Below, one piece after another: positions 11,049 through 21,262 of a stretch of DNA of 64,000 bases; the first letter of the stretch is position 1, and every line of letters begins with the position of its first letter. The notes under the pieces are model-generated. The model saw only the letters and a list, made by a program, of their open reading frames with translations. It made no database searches and was not told where the DNA came from. The DNA lies in NCBI GenBank assembly GCA_021927905.1, contig BLLK01000047.1, forward strand, positions 1,426,001 through 1,490,000, written 5' to 3'. Made by a program: the position numbers and the translations under genes. This DNA comes from Chaetoceros tenuissimus (lineage: Eukaryota; Bacillariophyta; Thalassiosirophyceae; Chaetocerotales; Chaetocerotaceae).

Positions 11049-12203
11049 ATGAGAATATCATCTTTTCTTTCCCTAGCTTCTATTTTATCACTCGGACAGA
11101 GTTTCCAGGTGACAAGTCCAGTCAATCGCATCACAACAAGTGCACTTAATTTACAACAACAAACTGCTTCAAGCTCTACATCTCTTTTTTCCTCCATTGA
11201 TGACGAACCTGAAAGGTTAGTGAATACTGATGTATGGAGTCCATCGATAAGAAACGCGATTACAGCACTGTCAGTAGTTGGGGCAGCAGAGACTTTCTAT
11301 CTTTCCTATTTGAAATTATTCACGTCGGATGGAATACAAAAGATTTGTGGGGACGCATCAAGTGGAGCTTCATCATGCAGCTCTGTATTGAATAGTCCAT
11401 ATGCAAATATTCAATTAGGAGAATTATCTATTCCATTGACACTATTGGGATTCTTAGCATATAGTACCGTTGCAGTTTTATCTGTCGCCCCAAAATTGTC
11501 AAATAATGAATCGGAGAAAAATGAAAACAATCGCATTGCTTTACTAGGAATTACAACTGCAATGGCTACTTTCTCATCATTTCTACTCTCTCTTCTATTC
11601 AATATTATCCATCAAAACTGTCCATATTGTTTGCTCTCGGCTGGATTATCCATTTCAATGGGATTTTTATGTTGGACCAGTGGTGCACTTCCTGACACCC
11701 GCAGGTCAGAAGGAGTTAAACTTGGATTAGGATCATTTTTCACAACGACACTTGCATCGCTTGCGTTATTTTTGAGTGTGGATGAAGTTGCAATGCAAGC
11801 ATATTCAAATGATATCATGGCAGCCAATGGTTTGACAAGTGGTGTTGTTGCTAATGCAGAACAACCAAAGAAAGATATTCCACCTCCACCAATCACTGCG
11901 ACTTCGTCTGAACGTTCATTGAAAATAGGTGAAGATTTGAAGCAACTTGATGCAAAAATGTTTGGAGCTTACTGGTGTTCGCACTGTTACGAACAGAAGC
12001 AAAGATTAGGAAAGGAAGCTTATAGAAATGTGCAATACTTTGAATGTTCCAAAGAAGGTTTGAATAGCAAGGCTGATATGTGTAAAGAAAAGAAGATTCC
12101 AGGTTATCCAACTTGGGAAATCAATGGAAACCTTTACCCTGGTGACATGTATCTTGATGAGTTAGAAGATATCATTAAGAATGAGAATGCAAAGAGGATT
12201 TAA
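11049..12203 (+). CDS. Plastid VKOR-thioredoxin fusion (LTO1-like thiol oxidoreductase)
   Basis: 384 residues in a single exon. A signal peptide (MRISSFLSLASILSLGQS) is followed by F at the predicted cleavage point and a Ser/Thr-rich, acid-poor stretch, the diatom bipartite plastid signal. Residues about 65-245 form a multi-helix VKOR domain with loop cysteines C100 and C110 and the active-site CPYC at 191-194. The C-terminal residues about 290-384 form a thioredoxin-like domain with WCSHC (C310, C313). In plants the homologue LTO1 sits in thylakoids and makes disulfides in lumenal proteins for photosystem II assembly, with electrons passing to quinone. The fold order and all key cysteines agree with that family. 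Confidence 0.9.
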   Translation: MRISSFLSLASILSLGQSFQVTSPVNRITTSALNLQQQTASSSTSLFSSIDDEPERLVNTDVWSPSIRNAITALSVVGAAETFYLSYLKLFTSDGIQKICGDASSGASSCSSVLNSPYANIQLGELSIPLTLLGFLAYSTVAVLSVAPKLSNNESEKNENNRIALLGITTAMATFSSFLLSLLFNIIHQNCPYCLLSAGLSISMGFLCWTSGALPDTRRSEGVKLGLGSFFTTTLASLALFLSVDEVAMQAYSNDIMAANGLTSGVVANAEQPKKDIPPPPITATSSERSLKIGEDLKQLDAKMFGAYWCSHCYEQKQRLGKEAYRNVQYFECSKEGLNSKADMCKEKKIPGYPTWEINGNLYPGDMYLDELEDIIKNENAKRI

Positions 12204-13009
12204 CTATTCCACTAGTGTTCTAGCTAAAGCACATCGATGTGTTTCATAATATAGAGCAATAAGTAAAGACTAAGCTTTTGGCTTCAAAACTAATGCTTCT
12301 TTGATATATCATGTCGACATTTGTAGGAATGTAACAAGAAGTCCTCTTTTTTGTTTTTTGTAGGTTCCAGAAATTTCATCTGTATAACATAACACAGACT
12401 CTTACTCCATTAATCATTAATGCAACAAATACAAACTTGAGTAGCGAAGAAGTGGAGAGAGATAATATAAGAACCAGGGAATGAATCGAATCCAATCTCC
12501 AATCGTTCCGAGGCTCGATTCATTTAGTGATAACTTTGGGTTCTGATCGGATTCATCTGTAGTATTCTTGCAACTGGCTATTCATGATAGGAGATCTATT
12601 TGCACAGCCAAATAATATGACTTTCTGGATGCTTGTTCCAGACACACAAAAGCATCACAAAAATAGAGAGGTATCCTTTTTCCTCAAATGTTGCTTTTAC
12701 GTCTACGTTCAGATTTTTTCCGAAAGGGAAACATAAGTCATCTTTTATTGTTCAAATGACCTTCTCAATCTATCATATCCGAAAAAGAAAGATTTATCAC
12801 TATTTCTTTTCATGCCTTCTCTCTTCCGAATAATAAGTCGTAATGACACCTTGTTCCCTTTCGGCTAATCTGAGAAGGCATATTAAAAATCTATGAAAAG
12901 TACTAAAATACAATGATTTCCATCCATATCTTTATAAAAAGTCGTACTTTAATGTGCCTTCTTACCCTTCTCACAAAATGATATTTCAGTCAAATATATC
13001 AGAGGAATG
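12204..13009. other. Intergenic, short inverted repeats only
   Basis: No gene is supported. Three short inverted pairs are visible: AATGAATCGA/TCGATTCATT (12480-12489 and 12515-12524), CCGAAAGGGAA/TTCCCTTTCGG (about 12719 and 12855) and ATGCCTTCTC/GAGAAGGCAT (about 12808 and 12871). They could form hairpins in a 3'UTR or a degraded element. Confidence 0.3.
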
Positions 13010-13156
13010 GAATACCAGCAAGAAGAATAACTCCATTCAATTCCGTTGCTTTCATAAAGAATACCAGCAAGAAGAATAACTCCCTTCCATTCCGTTGCTT
13101 TCATAAAGAATACCAGCAAGAAGAATAACTCCCTTCCATTCCGCTGCTTTCAAAAT
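13010..13156. repeat. Three-copy 49-bp minisatellite
   Basis: Units start at 13010, 13059 and 13108 and are nearly identical (GAATACCAGCAAGAAGAATA, then a C/T-rich half ending in GCTTTCA). The first unit differs by a few bases in the middle, and the last ends just before the ATG at 13163, so the array occupies the 5'UTR or core promoter of the glycosyltransferase gene. Confidence 0.85.
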
Positions 13157-13162
13157 CTGATA

Positions 13163-15148
13163 ATGATGAAGGTCGATCAAAGAATGTCTTCTAAGAAGAA
13201 GACTCTCCTCAAGTATATTGTAGGTGCTGCAGCCATTACTTGCCTAGCTAATGTTGTGAATGACCATGCTATGTTCAAGCACACCCTTCGCAAACTTTGT
13301 GAAACGAACGAAGATGAAGCAAACGATCTCATCGAGCAGCCGCGTGGTCTTGCTTCGTCAATCGTCCAGTACATCGATGAAGCCCTCAATGGTGAAGAAC
13401 TCACCTGTGACATGTTAGCTCCTCCAATCATAAATCCGTCTGAAGCGTATCCAGCTTTGACATATTGTAAGTTATTGATTCTGTATAAATCTGCATCCTC
13501 ACTAAGATCACGCAATAAAGAAGCAATCAAGACATCTAATACCATTCCCACACAGTCGGCGGTCCGATCCCAAACAGACCAGAAGGAACCATTGCCTTCG
13601 TCAACACCATTATCGGATGCCCAGAGTGGTACAATCCAGATGTGGTTGGAACCCCAGATCCAGGTGATGAACTCTATGAAGCTACTGCAGTATTGAAAAC
13701 AGAGTTGTGTGATGTTGTTGACTTGCATGAGATGATGGAAACTGATACCGATGGAAAGACTTTGTACAGTATTGTTAATCCAAACGGAGTAACTTGTCCA
13801 GTGAGTCATTATCATTTTTTTCATTTTCTACTCATCAATGTTATGGGTACTGGTAATTGTCTAACGTTCAAAACTACCATAGGTTCCTGGTAAACAAGAT
13901 GAGTTGTACGATAGGGTAGCAATGTTGAAAGAGATGGGATTCCGTGTTGAGATTGTGGGGCAGCCTATCACAAACCTCATGTTGCAGGAAGCTGGTCAGG
14001 ATTACATCTCCGAGATGCTCGAGACCGATGTTGGTATCAGAGATTCTACTAGACTTCACGCATTCAGATTGGTTGAGCATCCAGTTGCAGTCATGTATGA
14101 TTACGACATGATTTTTCAATACAAAATCTTTGACGCAATCGATGCTCTCCAGGCTGATCCTAACGTGAAGGGATACTACGTCCGTACTCCTGATTGTGGT
14201 GGTGGAAACACCCTTGTTGATACTAGTCTCATGATCATCAAACCTTCTATGGATGAGTTTAACAAGATCATTGATGCATACCTCAACACTCCTTATGACC
14301 CAGCAACTGGATGGAATGGAGAGGGACACAATCAGTGTGACGGAAAGCTAGGCCTACCAGGATTTTTGTCCTATTACTTTTCCAAGGACCCAGCTTATGT
14401 CGAACTTGATCGTTGTAAATATGCCTTCACAGTTGATGACACCTGTCTCAACAAGATTGTACAAGACGATGCATTGATTGCTGAGGAACTTGGACGTACT
14501 CTTCTTTCCAACGGAACAGATACCGACATTACTACCGACGAGGCCATCGCGTTGGCAGAGGCGATCAAGAATACTGATCTCGAACCTGTTCAGGTTAATA
14601 TCCTTCCAACAAGCCCTGATCATCCAAAAGTTGAAGCTGTAGTTGAAGTTGTAGATGGAGTTGCTACTGTTCAGCTTTATGTACAAGTCAAATTTTCAGT
14701 AGAGTACATGGTTATGATGTGGGTCAATGGAGAAATGATTATTAATATGCATACATTTAATCAATGGATAACTACAATCGACGCGTATCACACAATGTAT
14801 ATCTCTCCACAAGATATCAACAACCCTGAGCTGGTCAACATACTTTTAGCTGAAGCAATGGTAAGATCTGGAATGTCAAGTACAGCAGTCCTTGGCAGAA
14901 ACGAAGACATTTGCGGAAAGGCATCCGCGTGCCCTACAGAGGATCCTTCCTGGACTCTTTCCCAGAGACTTGCTTGTGATACTCTACACCATGCTTACTT
15001 TGAGGCAAGGAAGAAGACCGATTTGGCTACTGGCGTAGTTACCGAAGCCGATCTTTCTGGAGCATACAAACCAGAGGTTTTCCTAGGATACTGTAATGGT
15101 AACGGATCTGGAGGTTTCACTGGAACAAAATACCTTGCATCTCAGTAA
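13163..15148 (+). CDS. Type II membrane glycosyltransferase, GT8/glycogenin-like
   Basis: Three exons (13163-13466, 13556-13800, 13883-15148) with introns of 89 and 82 bp; both junctions keep frame and give 604 residues. The N-terminus has one membrane anchor (KYIVGAAAITCLANVV). The catalytic part begins after intron 1 (RPEGTIAFVNTIIG), then LYDRVAMLKEMGFRVEIVGQ, the putative metal-binding YDYDMIF, and NTLVDTSLMIIKPS followed by a W-GEG segment, a layout typical of GT-A enzymes related to glycogenin and GT8. The C-terminal 250 residues are cysteine-containing and unrecognised. The substrate cannot be read from the sequence. The first ATG follows the minisatellite directly. Confidence 0.65.
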
Positions 15149-15522
15149 AAACGTTAGCGTCTGCATTTATCATAACATTTAAACTTTAATATTCGTATTT
15201 TCACGTGTTGGAGTACATGAAATACACGAATTTATCTTTGTTGTAAAAAAGTATACTGCAGATACAATAGAGGTAGTAAAGTTATCTTTTACATGAAGTG
15301 TATCCAGAAGTCAGAAATTATTTCCGGAAAAATGAGAGCACAACACGAAGATTCCATGTCAAAAAGAAGAATATAGCTCTCCGATCTCTAACGGTCATTT
15401 CCTCACAGTTTTCCATCACCTGATCCAACATAAAAAACGACCATCATTACAGTACCCATTACCTTACAAGTTGCACAGGATACTCTTGTATCTATCAATC
15501 CCTTTGACGAATTCATAGAGAC
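15149..15522. other. Intergenic spacer and promoter of O-fucosyltransferase B
   Basis: 374 bp of AT-rich DNA between tandem genes. I see no ORF, no tRNA and no clear motif. Confidence 0.3.
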
Positions 15523-17429
15523 ATGATAAGACCAAGAGCAAAAAATTCGCGGGGAGTAGGGACACTTCAGTACAGAGGATCATCTAGGGCAGTCCCCCCA
15601 AGACGGCATAAAAATGGATTTTCACGTTCGAAATGGAATGTAATCAAAGTCATCCTTTTAGTTGGAGGAACAGCACTTTTCCTTGGCTTATTTTTACCTC
15701 ACAAACCTGAAGAAACAACTTCATCAACATCTGCTACTGATCATGTTGATCATAATGTTCCAAAAGAAGACGAAGTGAAATCACCAGATCTTGATACTAT
15801 CAAACATACAGGCGAAGAACATATCAGCACTGCTCGAACATTAGCTAGAGGAGTAAGTGGGCTACCTATGGAACAGACTCCCGCCCTCGTTGGAGCATCT
15901 AGAGGACACATTGAATGCGATGTTAATGTTGATGAACTTGTTTATTGGAACGATCCACAAGGTGAAGCCGACAGAAATTTTCATTCACCTTTTGCTACAC
16001 AGTCAACATCTGGAAAGACCAAATATATTACTTTTGAACCAGATAGAGGTGGATGGAATAACATCCGTATGAATTTGGAAAACATTTTCGTGTTTGCACT
16101 TGCTACTGGAAGAACTTTGGTCTTGCCTCCTGCTGCTCCTCTTTATCTCTTGAATGTAAGTATCGTCAAGTATTTTCCACATGCTTTGACTACAACATAA
16201 ATATATTCTTACATGTCATTGGCTGTATCCAAAATGTAGAAGGACAGCAAGGAAAAGCATAAAGGTTTCGGGGACTTTTTCCCGCTTGGAACAGATGAAT
16301 TCAGAAAGAGAGTACCTATCCTAACCATGGAAGAGTTCATAGTAAAAGAAGGAGGTGCAGATGGACAATTCCCTATTCCAGAAGAGGATGTGAAGAAAGT
16401 TATTGCAAGTTCGAAAGAGTGCGACAAAAGAGCAAAAAGTGACATGGCGTGTGATAATATTTGGGATTGGTTGGAAAAGTCTGCATTCGTTCCACAGTTT
16501 AATTCGTCAACCTGTATTGTTTTCGATGAAGAGAAGTTTACCTCGGGTGAAATATCTACCGAGAATGAAAAGAATAGCAAGGACTTTTGTGCACCAAGAG
16601 AGGTAAGCTTCAATAGATGCATTTCATATTGCATCTGCAATGCTACATATCTCTAACAAACTTATTTTTAAAGGATGGAATTTTCTACGTTGATAGCAAC
16701 TTTGAAGAAAATCAAATGATCCACTTTAAGAATGCCAAGGGATGGAGAATCATGTCTCACTATTATGGATATATGTACTTCACAAATCCCAAAATTTTCA
16801 ATTATTTCAAACGCTTTGTCAGAGACTTTTTGCACTACCACGATGAAATATATTGTGCTGCTGGAAAGATTGTCCTGGCATTGCAAGAAGAAGGTAAAAA
16901 GCTTGGATTTTCAACTGATGGTGAAGGTGGTGGAGGATTTGCCTCTATGCATGTTCGACGTGGAGACTTACAATATAAAAAGGTTAAGATTCCTGCTGAA
17001 GAATGGTATGAAAATCTCAAAGATACTTGGCAACCGAATGAAATTATCTATATTGCTACGGATGAGAGAAACAAAACATTCTTTGATCCTATCGCCAAAG
17101 AACATACAGTCAAATTCCTCGATGACTACTGGGATTATGCTAAACTTGGAGAGTTGGATGGAAACTACATGGGAATGATTGATACAATCGTAGCGAGTAG
17201 AGGCCGTGCCTTTGGTGGTACTTTCTTCTCCACTTTTTCTGGATACATCAATAGAATGAGAGGCTATCATGGAATGTCAATGAAGGATTCATACTATGGG
17301 TATCTTCCAAAGAAAGATATCACTCACGAATGGAAGGATCATTACAGTGGAACAACATTTTCCTATGAGTGGCCTGATGGCTGGGTTGGTATCGATGGTG
17401 ATTCAGAACCATCTAAAGACAAATTTTAA
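15523..17429 (+). CDS. Type II membrane O-fucosyltransferase-like protein, copy B
   Basis: Three exons (15523-16155, 16240-16602, 16674-17429), with introns of 84 and 71 bp, encode 583 residues. The N-terminus MIRPRAKNSRG, the anchor (VIKVILLVGGTALFLGLF), GGWNNIRMNLE, the MHVRRGDLQY motif and the C-terminal FFSTFSGYINRMRGY match copy A closely, including the long nearly identical block YIATDERNKTFFDPI. The second intron lies at the position of copy A's only intron; the first intron, after PLYLLN, is absent from copy A. The stem region is shorter than in copy A. Same expected role: lumenal O-fucosyl transfer to an unknown acceptor. Confidence 0.82.
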
Positions 17430-17649
17430 TGAGTAATAAGAATAAAAAGTTTTAGCAGAACAATTTACTTGTTTAAAGAAAGTGGTCGTCATTGGGCGAT
17501 TTTAGCTCATAATCTTTCCCTTTGCTTCCCATTTCTATCTCTTAGGCCTACTCTTTCCTTCCCTTCCCTTTTCCTTACTTTTTTATAATCGCTCATTCCC
17601 TCTTTCTACTGAACCTTCCGACGGTGAAACCATCTATCCTATCTAATCA

Positions 17650-18208
17650 ATGAAGACTCGCTTGATTGAAGATTACTTGGTAAATCCGATGGTGACAGTG
17701 AAGACTCCCTACACAGAAGATCTTTCTCTCGACGGCTCACAGCTCTCTCACTCAGTCGTAGTAAGGTGAAGGTATTCATATCTAAGATAGGTATTACGCA
17801 ATTGGAGATCAAGTATGTGTTGTCAGTGAAGTCACTACTGCGTGAATTACTCAAAGAACTATCGAAAGATTCTAAGGAACCTTTCACTGATGATAATTGG
17901 AAGGAAAAGGATTTGGTGAACTTCATGATGCGCTTCTTGCTTTCAATCCTATGAATGGTCATCACGTCGAGACTGTAAATAAAGCAGAAGCTGAATTTTG
18001 GAAACAAAGCGAAGGTTATCAAATTCTTCCCAGCGACGAATTGCTGCAATATGATTGTGGTGGACAGCAATGGGTGTTTGAAGTGTGCTTCCCTACTGGG
18101 ACATATGAATCTAATGCTAGTAATGATATGAATATCAAGGAGAAAGCAATGCTCAAAAAGGTTAGGCTATGCACAAGATGCAAGAAGCGAGCGAGAGTGA
18201 TAGCATGA
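17650..18208 (+). pseudogene. Frameshifted ORF of unknown family
   Basis: Three consecutive frames read as one protein if two single-base shifts are ignored: MKTRLIEDYLVNPMVTVK from 17650, then VFISKIGITQLEIKYVLSVK from about 17769, then ELHDALLAFNPMNGHHVETV from about 17912 to the stop at 18208. The amino-acid texture is protein-like throughout, and short introns do not explain the shifts. I do not recognise the family. It is either a pseudogene or a gene with sequence errors. Confidence 0.45.
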
Positions 18209-18445
18209 TATCATGACTGCGGAAGCCATGGAAGAAGAAAATGAAGAAGAAAATGAAGAGCATGGATGTCGAAGCGGTGGAAAAGTCATGTGAATATCAA
18301 CCAGAAAGCAGTTCTCTAGGAAGAAAAGGCTATACACAAGATGTTGACTGCAGAAGCGATGGAAGAAGAAAACGATTTTCGAGTTACTAGAGGGAATCCA
18401 AGTCATGGATGTCGAAGCAGAGGAAGAAGCAAATGATGAAGGCAA
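18165..18445. repeat. Diverged tandem duplication at the end of the broken ORF
   Basis: The block GGCTATGCACAAGATG (18165), GAAGCCATGGAAGAAGAAAA (18222) and CATGGATGTCGAAGCGG (18260) recurs in order as GGCTATACACAAGATG (18328), GAAGCGATGGAAGAAGAAAA (18354) and CATGGATGTCGAAGCAG (18403). The copies differ by indels, so spacing is not constant. The interval 18209-18584 holds nothing else recognisable. Confidence 0.65.
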
Positions 18446-18584
18446 TCTACATACAAGACAATTGAATAAACATAAGAAATATGTAACTTTTCCCATTTTT
18501 AAAAACATATATTTAGATTTAGATTAATTTTCATTATTAAAAAAGACAAGAGACAAGCGATACGCCTCTTCAATTTCACTGTCG

Positions 18585-19784
18585 TCAGTTGAATGAAGTA
18601 ATCAAACCATTCACCGAATGAGGAACCTTGCTTCCTTTTAAAAATAAAACATCGCCATTTTTATATTCAGCGAAAAATCCAAACTTGCGAAGAAACAATT
18701 CTCCTCCCCCACAATTTTTAATGCAAGTCATGATGCACGGATATTTTGTGTAAGGATCAGAATGATCCTTATATTTACATGCACCACTGTGCATGAAATT
18801 CAAGCACATTTTAATGTGAATGTTGAAAAAATCTTCAACATTCACATCATCATCAATCATCAAGGGAGCATACTTTAGATATAAAGATTCAATTTCAACC
18901 AAAAGGCTCATCATGTCATTCTTCATTTCACCAGAGAATATTCCAGGGCAAAATTCAGAATAACGCCACTCGATCTCGTCTACGAAGTCTTTATATTCTT
19001 GATTTTTTTTTGCAAGATGAAACACATGGCGGCATAGCTTTGCCCCAAATTGATAAGTACATTCACGATTGTACTTATTTCTATAAAATACTTTTGCGCT
19101 TTTCCCAGTAATTTTCACTGCTGTAACTTTTACAGCAGATTTGGTGCCAATGCACTCAAATCTGTGTAAAGCTTCAATGATGTCGCTTGTAGATGGAGTA
19201 CCATCAGCTCCTCCTGTGGCCCCATTGACCACAAACGCAGTTGGATCGTTCTCCATGATCTTTCTCAAGATCTGGAGAGAGGATTGATGTCGTGGATTAT
19301 TCAATTTTCCACGAAGGAAAATCATCTCCACTTCTCCACCTGTTGTAAAAGCAAAATCATTGTTAGATAGTAAAGCATTATGTGAAGTACGCGCAGAAGA
19401 ATATTTTTCAAACTTTGGACAAATCTCGCTTCTTTTAAAATATACACCTTCAAGAAGAGAAGCACTCATCCACTCCTTTTGGGGAATAGAAGGAAAATCA
19501 AAATACAAAATACCATCCGATTGTTTCGGCATTGGGAGAGAATCATTAGCAATGAAACTCTTCATAGCTCCAAAAAATTTCTTCAAAGCATTTGTCTTTT
19601 TTTCTTTAACTTTTTCTCCATTGTCTGTATGAATGATTTCTACATCCTTCAGACCAACTCGATGTTCCTTTTCTCCAAAAACTTTTTCCCATTTTTCAAA
19701 CTTATTCTTCTTTTTTGCCTTCTTTCCCTTCCGCTCATTCTTTCTCTTTTCCCTTGCTTCCTTTCTCTTGTTACACTTTCGCAT
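18585..19784 (-). CDS. Lysine-rich protein with 2OG-Fe(II) oxygenase-like C-terminus
   Basis: 399 residues from an ATG at 19784. The first 30 residues are almost all Lys/Arg/Glu (RKNERKGKKAKKKNKFEKWE), likely a nuclear or nucleolar signal. The C-terminus contains KDHSDPYTKYPC (an H-x-D pair), GGELFLRKFGFFAEYKNGDV and then GSKVPHSVNG with a distal histidine, the spacing seen in double-stranded beta-helix 2-oxoglutarate/Fe(II) oxygenases. The middle has no recognisable domain. The oxygenase call rests on three metal-ligand candidates and the GD-V strand, so it is tentative; the substrate is unknown. Confidence 0.5.
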   Translation of the reverse strand: MRKCNKRKEAREKRKNERKGKKAKKKNKFEKWEKVFGEKEHRVGLKDVEIIHTDNGEKVKEKKTNALKKFFGAMKSFIANDSLPMPKQSDGILYFDFPSIPQKEWMSASLLEGVYFKRSEICPKFEKYSSARTSHNALLSNNDFAFTTGGEVEMIFLRGKLNNPRHQSSLQILRKIMENDPTAFVVNGATGGADGTPSTSDIIEALHRFECIGTKSAVKVTAVKITGKSAKVFYRNKYNRECTYQFGAKLCRHVFHLAKKNQEYKDFVDEIEWRYSEFCPGIFSGEMKNDMMSLLVEIESLYLKYAPLMIDDDVNVEDFFNIHIKMCLNFMHSGACKYKDHSDPYTKYPCIMTCIKNCGGGELFLRKFGFFAEYKNGDVLFLKGSKVPHSVNGLITSFN

Positions 19785-20219
19785 TGTTTTATACTTTATA
19801 TGAAGATACAGTTGCAGTGTTTTTTCAGTAGATAAGCTTTGAATTGGTGTAGATCCTTAGAAATATGTGGTGGGAGGTGCTCGCTACTTTCCAAAAATGT
19901 CCTAATCCCATTTTATTTTACATCAATATTGGCTATTTCATATTAATTTAAATGAAAAAATGCCGTTCTGAAAATAAAATGTAAAAAATTGAATCTGTTG
20001 AATGGATTTCAACTCTTTACAAGTCTAGAAAAACAGTAAACAATTAGTGAGTGGATGGAACTCAGTCTTGTTGATGTAAAAAAATTAACTATTTTGGTAC
20101 TAACACTGGCGGGCCCTACACTTTTTTCTTAATCCAAAATCCCTCCCTCTCGTCATCTACCAAAGTCTCTCTGCAGAGCTCTATGACTGCGAGAAAACAA
20201 ATATTCTGTTTTTAATTGC
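19785..20219. other. Intergenic, no gene recognised
   Basis: AT-rich spacer upstream of the 18585-19784 gene and before the 153-bp tandem duplication. Nothing recognisable. Confidence 0.3.
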
Positions 20220-20521
20220 ATGAAATCCAGAGGACTAGCTAGGTAATTTTACTCAGGGGGGGCAATTTTCATCTGTTTGGTAAAGTGGCCAAACATGGAG
20301 GGGCTTAAGTAAAAAGATCACCACTGTGACATTTCTTGACAGCCCTGCCTTTCTGTGCACCATCATGTGCACATGAAATCCAGAGGACTAGCTAGGTAAT
20401 TTTACTCAGGGGGGCAATTTTCATCTGTTTGGTAAAGTGGCCAAACATGGAGGGGCTTAAGTAAAAAGATCACCACTGTGACATTTCTTGACAGCCCTGC
20501 CTTTCTGTGCACCATGTGCAC
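20220..20521. repeat. Recent tandem duplication, 153-bp unit
   Basis: Copy 1 (20220-20372) and copy 2 (20373-20521) are identical apart from a G-run length difference (7 against 6) and a 3-bp indel near the GTGCACCAT end. The near-identity shows a recent event. The unit contains no ORF, but its ends carry the palindrome GTGCAC. Confidence 0.92.
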
Positions 20522-20635
20522 CGCTCATGTTCTGCTGCTTCTTGATGCAATCGCAAAAACACAAGAGAGAAGCAGAAGCAAACGATGAAAAGAATAGAGG
20601 CATGGTACAGTGGATGGTATTAAAACACTGATAGT

Positions 20636-21262
20636 TTGTATGATTTCATTAAATACAATGACAGAAATAGAGAGTCATATGATAATGAGGTCAACGATGA
20701 AAATATGTTGGATACTCACAAGGGTATTAGTGAAACACAATTGAAATTGCTACAATGTATAGAGCAATGTAAATACAACAACGTAGAGCCATTGATGAAG
20801 AAATGTCTATCCAGATACTTTGACCATAATGAAGCTTCTTGCTGGATTGTATGGTCATCAAGATAAATACGCAACAAGGTAGAGCCATTGTATGAAGAAT
20901 GTCTAGCAAAGCGTGAGATGACACTAGGATCTGATCATCCAGATACTTTGACCTGGATGAAGATTATTGTTGGATTGTATGGTCGTCAAGGTAAATACAA
21001 CAAGGCAGAGAAATTGTACAAGGAATGCCTAATAAAGCGTGAGATGACACTAGGATCCAATCATCCAAAAGATTTGATATTAATAAAGCGTGAGATGACA
21101 CTAGGATCCAATCATCCAAAAGATTTGATATAAATGAACAATCACAAATCTTGCTTTATTTTATCAAAATCAAGGTCAATATAGCAGAGCCATTGTACAA
21201 GGAATGCCTAGTAAAGTGTGAGACTATACTTGGGACAGATCATCCAACTTGGTACAATAAAG
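20636..21262 (+). pseudogene. TPR (kinesin-light-chain-like) repeat protein remnant
   Basis: Repeated units of the type VEPLYEECLAKREMTLGSDH, PDTLTWMKIIVGLYGRQGKY and NKAEKLYKECLIKREMTLGS are the 42-residue TPR_10/TPR_12 repeats of kinesin-light-chain-like proteins. The frame is broken by stops and shifts at about 20864, 21131 and elsewhere, and unit ends are missing, so no full protein is possible. A perfect 51-bp (17-codon) tandem duplication lies inside. The last unit (LGTDHP) overlaps, antisense, the final codons of the USP gene. Confidence 0.75.
21030..21131. repeat. 51-bp in-frame tandem duplication inside the TPR remnant
   Basis: AATAAAGCGTGAGATGACAC through AAAAGATTTGATAT occurs twice (about 21030-21080 and 21081-21131) without differences over the shared bases. 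It adds 17 codons in frame. Confidence 0.85.

Noticed and set aside
13010-13156. Regular repeats with CRISPR-like spacing
   Set aside because: The 49-bp units are contiguous, without unique spacers, and the genome is eukaryotic.
13177-13824. 215-codon minus-strand ORF
   Set aside because: Antisense to two exons of the glycosyltransferase and runs through an intron with good splice sites; no motif.
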